Assembly: GCA_034440575.1 (NCBI GenBank)
Contig: JAOTOL010001166.1
Coordinates: 1 to 64,000 of the forward strand
Origin: Imbricaverruca yamaguchii
Taxonomy: Eukaryota > Arthropoda > Thecostraca > Neoverrucidae
DNA length: 64,000 nt
Direction: 5' to 3'
This document shows positions 58,520 through 64,000 of this stretch, in pieces. The number at the start of each line of letters is the position of its first letter. Within the stretch, counting starts at the first letter, position 1. The position numbers were made by a program, and so were the translations under genes. Under the pieces are notes generated by a model, which did no database searches, was not told the origin of the DNA, and saw nothing but the letters and a program-made list of their open reading frames with translations.

Positions 58520-59375
58520 ATTGTCTGTCATTCAGCCGGCCAGCCGGCCGAATTATAGATAATAGCAGACATTACGGACCGATTCTCCGGTCCCGGGGCA
58601 CGCTGGCCACCCGGCATGACGTCACCCATCACGTGACCGCAGGGTGGCCGAATCCTCACGGCTGTCTACGCGAATACAAGTGAAGTCACAAAACCAGTTC
58701 CTCGACCGGATTCCTACACCAGTACTCCGACGGAGAATGAAAAAAAACTGTGAGCGTAGATTGCTCTTGAATTCACGCGTCATGCTCGAATTCACGCTGG
58801 CGGAAACTGACCAAGATGAAAACCAAAAGACTAGGCTTTTTTTATAATATGTTTTGCATGAAATTATCGTAAACAAAAATTGTCGATATTTCGTGAATTC
58901 CGTGTAAAAAAAGGTAATCAATGTTCCAAACGCTGCGTCGGTCGGTCTGACTCGGAGCCGGGGCCGCGCCCGGTCGAGCGGTCCACACGAGCGCCTCGTC
59001 CACGACGGCGGCGGACTCGCTCGTGCTCCGCCACCGCCCGCAGCACGGCGCCACACCGCCGGCGGCACGGCCCGACCGGCAGCGCCAGCGCCAGCGCCAG
59101 CACAGTCGGCCGGCCGGCCGGCGAGCTGCTAAATCACACCTGCGCCGCGGGCCAATGGCCTTCACGGGCCGGGCCGGTGGCAACAGGCTGCGGGGGAGAC
59201 GCGCCGCGCCGGGCGGCCCGACCGGCCCGTGTGCTCCCACGGAGCTGCGGCGAAACACGCCGACCCGCCGCCGACGGTGACCGCAGCTCGGCTCCGCCGG
59301 CAGAGGCAGGACGGCGCCCGGGCCACGCGCTCGGACGGAGCGGCACAGCTCAGAACAGGTCGGTTTTATTGGTTT
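58520..59375. other. intron sequence, GC-rich, no recognised feature
   Basis: 58930-59350 is very GC-rich with open frames on both strands but no domain I recognise. Confidence 0.35.
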
Positions 59376-59379
59376 TATT

Positions 59380-59535
59380 TTATTGGTTTTACGACACATC
59401 GACCGTTGAGTCATGTAGCGTCGCCAATCCCTCACGCTGATTGGTCGCGGGCGAAGAGTAGCGACAGGTGGGACTCGGACCCACAACATTTCGATTGTGA
59501 GACGAGCAACTTACCCCTAGACTGCTCGTCCCCGC
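59380..59535 (-). mobile_element. SINE-B copy with TSD
   Basis: Complete reverse copy flanked by GCTCAGAACAGGTC. Confidence 0.92.
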
Positions 59536-59749
59536 TCAGAACAGGTCACCCGACCGACCGCGGACGGTGACCGCAGCTCGGTCGCTGCCGACGCAGACAC
59601 AACGCCGTCTGGCCACTCGCACTCCACCCGAGATGGGCTCCGGCACAGACATCCGACGGCGTTTTCCTCACATTTGGCAATAATATTGTGCGGGCGTGGC
59701 ACGGAAAGGGTGAGCACAAGCGACCTTTGCACCACCCAACCCTATGGGC

Positions 59750-59815
59750 GCAAAATGACCCGAGATGTCGACGCGCCCCTAAACCCCAATCCACCACCAC
59801 CACCACCCAACCCTC
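59750..59815 (+). mobile_element. micro hairpin element with TSD, opposite orientation
   Basis: TATGGGCGC ... TCGACGCGCCCCTAAACCCC then a (CCA)n-type tail. Flanked by ACCACCCAACCCT. Confidence 0.7.
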
Positions 59816-60078
59816 ACCATACGCTTTATACCACGCAACCATCTCCACTTGCTTTGACAGGTCCATTCAATTCACTCACCATAGGTGCAGCGACTTTCAT
59901 TGCTCACACGACGCCACGTGACGCTGTCATCCTATGGCTTGACGAGAGCAATACAGGTATGTTTCCTCAAGCGAGATTAGATGCCAAGAATAATAAAAAC
60001 GTTGCTTGCATTTCGCATCCAGGGAAGCTCACTCTACCCATCCAAAAGTGGCTGAGGTCCTCGCCGGTTGGTCTGTCA

Positions 60079-60122
60079 GTTCAGTGTTAGGGCGCATCGA
60101 CCAGGTTGAATCATGTTGCGCC
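60079..60122 (-). mobile_element. micro hairpin element, degenerate
   Basis: GTTAGGGCGCATCGACCAGG ... GTTGCGCCCA retains both stem arms. Confidence 0.5.
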
Positions 60123-60435
60123 CACAACTAGTAACACGCCGGACGACTAACATCGCGCCGGTGGTTTACCGCTCCGCCCCGGCTCAGATGGACCAAGGCT
60201 GCCGCCCCCCCTGACCTGGACTTACCGGGTCAGTTGCCAGCCGACCCTCTCAGTCGGGAGCTAAACGCGACCCACGACTTGCTTGGATAGAGGATACAAA
60301 AGGCCATAATTTGTCAGCCGGTCACCCAGGGCATCAAAGCGGCCAGACGTAATGCTTTCGTCTTGCATGGGCCTTAGTCACTGCATGTGTGGCGAAAATA
60401 AAGCAATACGTTGACATTTTGCGGGGTGTTGACTT

Positions 60436-60476
60436 TGCGGGTTTGGGGGCGCATCAACTGCAGAGGTTATACAGCG
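60436..60476 (-). mobile_element. micro hairpin element with TSD
   Basis: GGGGGCGCATCAACTGCAGA ... TACAGC, flanked by GCGGGGTGTTGACTT on both sides. Confidence 0.65.
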
Positions 60477-60647
60477 GGGTGTTGACTTAGTAACCAAAGG
60501 GAACACTCTCCGTCCACTTCGGCCAGGAATCTAGCAAGCGCAACGAAACCCGTGGACTTCATGCGGAGAAGCTGAGCCAATTTTGATGTAAACTGTCTTA
60601 ACATTTTACTTTTTGACATGAAGTACCAGAGGACTGAATGATCATTC

Positions 60648-60690
60648 GAGCCCGTGGACGCACCAACTCCTAGTAGTCATGTAGCGCCCA
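60648..60690 (-). mobile_element. micro hairpin element, degenerate
   Basis: GAGCCCGTGGACGCACCAAC ... ATGTAGCGCCCA. Confidence 0.45.
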
Positions 60691-60696
60691 AGAAGT

Positions 60697-61067
60697 AACG
60701 GAAGCTATCGCCTCTCAAACGCGAAGCGGCTGAAGATCTCACCTCTCGAACGCGAAGTGGCAGAACATCTCACCTCTCGAACGTGAAGTGGCGGAAGATC
60801 TCACCTCTCGAACGTGAAGCGGCGGAACATCTCACCTCTCGAATGTGAAGTGACGGAACATCTCACCGTCACTTCACGTTTGGAAAAAACGCGAAGTGAC
60901 GGAAGATCTCACCTCTCGAACGCGAAGTGACGGAAGATCTCACCTCTCGAACGTGAAGTGACGGAAGATCTCACCTCTCGAACGTGAAATGGTGAAACAT
61001 CTCACCTCTCGAACGCCAAGTTACGGAAGATCTCACCTCTTGAACGTGAAGTGACGGAAGATCTCAC
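60697..61067 (-). repeat. 31 bp array containing exon A end and 5' splice site
   Basis: About ten copies besides the exon. Each reads, in gene orientation, CACTTCACGTTCGAGAG^GTGAGA then TCTTCCGT. One copy near 60865-60890 contains an inverted segment. Donors are almost all intact. Confidence 0.95.
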
Positions 61068-61243
61068 CTCTCGAACGTGAAGTGGCTGAAGGCCTGCGGC
61101 GTCAGCCGCAGGTTCTCGTCGCGCACGAAGCCCGAGTTGGAGTTGTACTTGACGTAGTGGCCCTCGATGTAGTGCTCCAGGTGGAAGAGCGGCTTGTCGG
61201 GCCGGTCCGACATCTCCACCACACACATCTGCATTATGTCCAC
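61068..61243 (-). CDS. eEF2K exon A: alpha-kinase core
   Basis: 58 codons plus 2 nt. The acceptor is CACCAG at 61244 and the donor GAGAG^GTGAGA at 61067. It encodes VDIMQMCVVEMSDRPDKPLF, HLEHYIEGHY and NSNSGFVRDENLRLTPQAF, then SHFTFE. This is among the most conserved parts of eEF2K (human HLEHYIEGKYIKYNSNSGFV) and is the middle of the alpha-kinase fold. It ends in phase 2 and joins exon B to give FERSGHE. The last codons and donor are copied about ten more times downstream in a 31 bp minisatellite. Confidence 0.97.
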
Positions 61244-61305
61244 CTGGTGACGGCCAAGGTCGCAGGTCACGGATCACCGCCGCCAGAGGTCAAACGGCCA
61301 CACGG

Positions 61306-61402
61306 AACACTTCCCAATCCCGCGACCCACCGGCGAAACAGCGTGGGCGGCGACACTAGCCGTGATCGTGTATAAAGTGTGTCATGGAACACCTAATAAA
61401 CA
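61306..61402 (+). mobile_element. SINE-A 3' fragment
   Basis: Starts in the body (CACTTCCCAATCCCGCGACC) and ends at the ACCTAATAAACAG tail. Confidence 0.8.
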
Positions 61403-61404
61403 GA

Positions 61405-61725
61405 GAAACCAGACGTCTATTACCGCTATGTATTATGAGCTCGCTACCATCATGCACGTAGTACCCTAGGACATACCTACTACCCTCATGTACTACACGC
61501 TTACTATCGTCATGTATTACATGTCTATCACCGCACATGAATTACGCGCCTGCTACCGTAATACATGAAACGCCTACTACCGCCATATACTACGCGCCTA
61601 CTACCGCCATATACTACGCTCCTACTACCGACATATACTACGCGCCTATGACCGTCATGCATCACACGCCTATTACCGTTACATGCAACGAGTCTACTAC
61701 CGTCACGTACTACAAGTTTACAGTC
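61405..61725. repeat. 24 bp diverged array, CGCCATATACTACGCGCCTACTAC
   Basis: About 13 copies with 20-30 percent divergence, in the intron upstream of exon A. Confidence 0.8.
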
Positions 61726-62174
61726 GTCGGCTTGTTTATTTGAGTACAGTCGTCAAACATCACACGCCTAACGCCATCAAAAGTGAAAGATCACAAGTCG
61801 CCAGGTTGTGTCGGAGAAAAGGCGCAGTCATAAAACAGCGCGTGTTTACATGGTTTAATTAATAAACCAGGGGAAGCACAACTTCAGCTCTTTGAAGGAG
61901 CCCACCTTCGAGTTCGGTAGATCCCCCATCTGATGAGCCATTGGGGCGCACGTCGGTGGCAGTGGGGACTCGTTCTTACAAGCTACCCTCTTACAAACGC
62001 CGATTAACGCATCGACCATTCTGGCGGTTAATTCTGAATGCGCTCTAGGGATTGGATTCTGAGAATACATACGACCTTGCAAATGCTCAGTAATGCTCGG
62101 CTAATTCTGTGCTCGGTCGATTCTGAATGTATTCTCGGGTAACTCCAGCGTAGCGTCGACGTCACAATGGACAT

Positions 62175-63465
62175 ATTCTGCGCTGTGTACCCCGCGACCC
62201 ATAGTCTGCGCTGTGTACCCCGCGACCCATAGTCTGCGCTGTGTACCCCGCGACCCATAGTCTGTGCTGTGCATCGCGACCCATAGTCTGCGCTGTGTAC
62301 CCCGCGACCCATAGTCTGTGCTGTGTACCCCGCGACCCATAGTCTGTGCTGTGCCCGCGACCCATAGTCTGTGCCCGCGACCCATAGTCTGTGCTGGCCC
62401 CGCGACCCATAGTCTGTGCTGTGTACCCCGCGACCCATAGTCTGCTGTACCCGCGACCCATAGTCTGCGCTGTGTACCCCGCGACCCATAGTCTGCGCTG
62501 TGTACCCCGCGACCCATAGTCTGTGCTGTGTACCCCGCGACCCATAGTCTGTGCTGTGTACCCCGCGACCCATAGTCTGTGCTGTGTACCCCGCGACCCA
62601 TAGTCTGCGCTGTGCACCGCGACCCATAGTCTGTGCTGAGCACCGCGACCCATAGTCTGTGCTGTGCACCGCGACCCATAGTCTGCGCTGTGTACCCCGC
62701 GACCCATAGTCTGTGCTGTGCACCGCGACCCATAGTCTGTGCTGTGCATCGCAACCCATAGTCTGCGCTGTGTACCCCGCGACCCATAGTCTGTGCTGTG
62801 TACCCCGCGACCCATAGTCTGTGCTGTGCGACCCATAGTCTTGCTGTACCCCGCGACCCATAGTCTGTGCTGTGTACCCCGCGACCCATAGTCTGTGCTG
62901 TGTACCCGCGACCCATAGTCTGTGCTGTGTACCCCGCGACCCATAGTCTTGCCCGCGACCCATAGTCTGTGCTGTGTACCCCGCGACCCATAGTCTGCGC
63001 TGTGTACCCCGCGACCCATAGTCTGTGCTGTGTACCCCGCGACCCATAGTCTGCGCTGTGTACCCCGCGACCCATAGTCTGTGCTGTGTACCCCGCGACC
63101 CATAGTCTGCGCTGTGCACCGCGACCCATAGTCTGTGCTGTGTACCCGCGACCCATAGTCTGATCCCCATGTGCTGTACCCGCGACCCATAGTCTGTGCT
63201 GTGTACCCCGCGACCCATAGTCTGTGCTGTACCGCGACCCATAGTCTGTGCTTCCACCATAGTCTGTGCTGTGCACCGCGACCCATAGTCTGTGCTGTCA
63301 TCGCGACCCATAGTCTGCGCTGAGACCGCGACCCATAGTCTGTGCTGTGACACCGCGACCCATAGTCTGCGCTGTGTACCCCGCGACCCATAGTCTGCGC
63401 TGTGTACCCCGCGACCCATAGTCTGCGCTGTGCACCCCGCGACCCATAGTCTGTGCTGAGCACCC
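62175..63465. repeat. 28 bp array, CTGTGTACCCCGCGACCCATAGT
   Basis: About 46 copies with small deletions. It lies in the intron upstream of exon A or in further 5' sequence. Minus frames stay open (SADYGSRGTQ-type repeats) without being coding. Confidence 0.95.
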
Positions 63466-63479
63466 ACCAGAACGCCGCA

Positions 63480-64000
63480 AAATCTCAGTAGATCGACGGG
63501 ACCAGTGCGAAAATATTTGCGAGCCATCGGCAGCGGGCCGGCCCAGCGGCAGTCAGCTGACTGTCGACCTACTGTGGTCGGTCGCCAGCTGGCACTCGGA
63601 ATGCACAGCACCACCCCGACTGGCAATGGCAGCAATGGCAGCCACGCCCCCCCGGGTCAAACGCCGCCCGACACCCACGGCGGGCAGACTCGTGTCGTCC
63701 GTTGGTGTCGGGACGACTGACTGTGCCAGTCACAACCTCCCGGGCCATACCCCCTCCCCCGCCCCCACCTCGACACCCAGAGCGGACCGACTGTACGGCT
63801 CGATGGGCCATCACCGAGCCGCCGCGCTGGGTCGGGATTCCCCCCCCCCCCCTTACATCGCCCACGTGGAGAGTCAGCAGTGCACGTGTTTCCGGATCAC
63901 GTGAACCGGTCCATCCTAGGGCTGTCCCGGTGTGCCATTACGTCCACGCCGGGCAACAACATCGTCCGTTCGATCTACGGTACTTGTGTCGTGTTACGAC
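63480..64000. other. no recognised exon
   Basis: I searched the minus strand for the eEF2K segments preceding VDIMQMC (ATP-binding lysine region) and did not find them. The stretch is GC-rich. Confidence 0.4.

Larger units (their letters stand above)
39289..61243 (-). other. eEF2K gene, 3' portion: ten exons
   Basis: This is the gene for eukaryotic elongation factor 2 kinase, a cytosolic Ca2+/calmodulin-dependent alpha-kinase that phosphorylates eEF2 and slows translation elongation. Ten exons (A to J, 61243 to 39289) splice in consistent phase to 459 codons plus TAG. All acceptors end in AG and all donors start with GT. The order is kinase core (A, B, C), Ser-rich linker (D, E, F) and Sel1-like C-terminal repeats (G-J). 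The linker is shorter than in the 725-residue human protein. The N-terminal calmodulin-binding region and the ATP-binding lysine of the kinase N-lobe are not in the window. Exons total 1.4 kb in 22 kb; much of the intron space is minisatellite and SINE. Confidence 0.95.

Noticed and set aside
62028..63635. 535-codon minus-strand frame with TMGRGVHSTDYGSR-like repeats
   Set aside because: The 28 bp unit rotates through all frames, and several parallel frames are open.

Overview
This is eukaryotic nuclear DNA from an animal, almost certainly an invertebrate or basal chordate. It has spliced genes, tRNA-derived SINEs with target-site duplications, CR1-type LINE fragments and many intron-sized minisatellites. 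I could not place the species. Coding exons are strongly GC-rich at third positions and introns are full of arrays. Nothing indicates a prokaryote, plasmid or virus.

The only gene I can identify securely is the 3' part of eukaryotic elongation factor 2 kinase (eEF2K) on the minus strand. I reconstructed ten exons by hand (61243 down to the stop codon at 39289). All splice phases agree, giving 459 codons plus stop. They run from the middle of the alpha-kinase domain (VDIMQMC) through the linker and the C-terminal Sel1-like helical repeats to the C-terminus. Exons encoding the calmodulin-binding region and the ATP-binding lysine must lie beyond position 64000.

The most striking observation is the relation between those exons and the minisatellites. 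In six of nine introns the tandem repeat unit contains the end of the upstream exon together with its 5' splice site. The donor is thereby copied 2 to about 20 times (units about 31, 37, 45/66, 62, 97 and 150 bp). One exon has its acceptor triplicated instead, and two more introns carry arrays starting within about 25 nt of the donor. In one case all three donors keep the reading frame; in another, using any downstream donor gives an immediate TGA.

Layout: 1-5.4 kb holds decayed minisatellites. 5.4-29 kb is intergenic or intronic DNA with a THAP fragment, three CR1 LINE copies (one nearly complete, with an ORF1 esterase, endonuclease and reverse transcriptase, but frameshifted), other LINE pieces and SINEs. 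29.6-33 kb is a large array of about 55 bp units ending at a perfect splice donor of an unidentified minus-strand exon candidate. 34-39.3 kb holds further arrays up to the eEF2K stop codon. 39.3-61.2 kb is eEF2K. 61.3-64 kb is its upstream intron with a 28 bp array.

Two full tRNA-derived SINE families recur, here called SINE-A (Leu/Ser-like head) and SINE-B (Val-like head). There is also a duplicated third tRNA-derived element and a very short (about 55 bp) hairpin element with clear target-site duplications that shares its tail with the SINEs.
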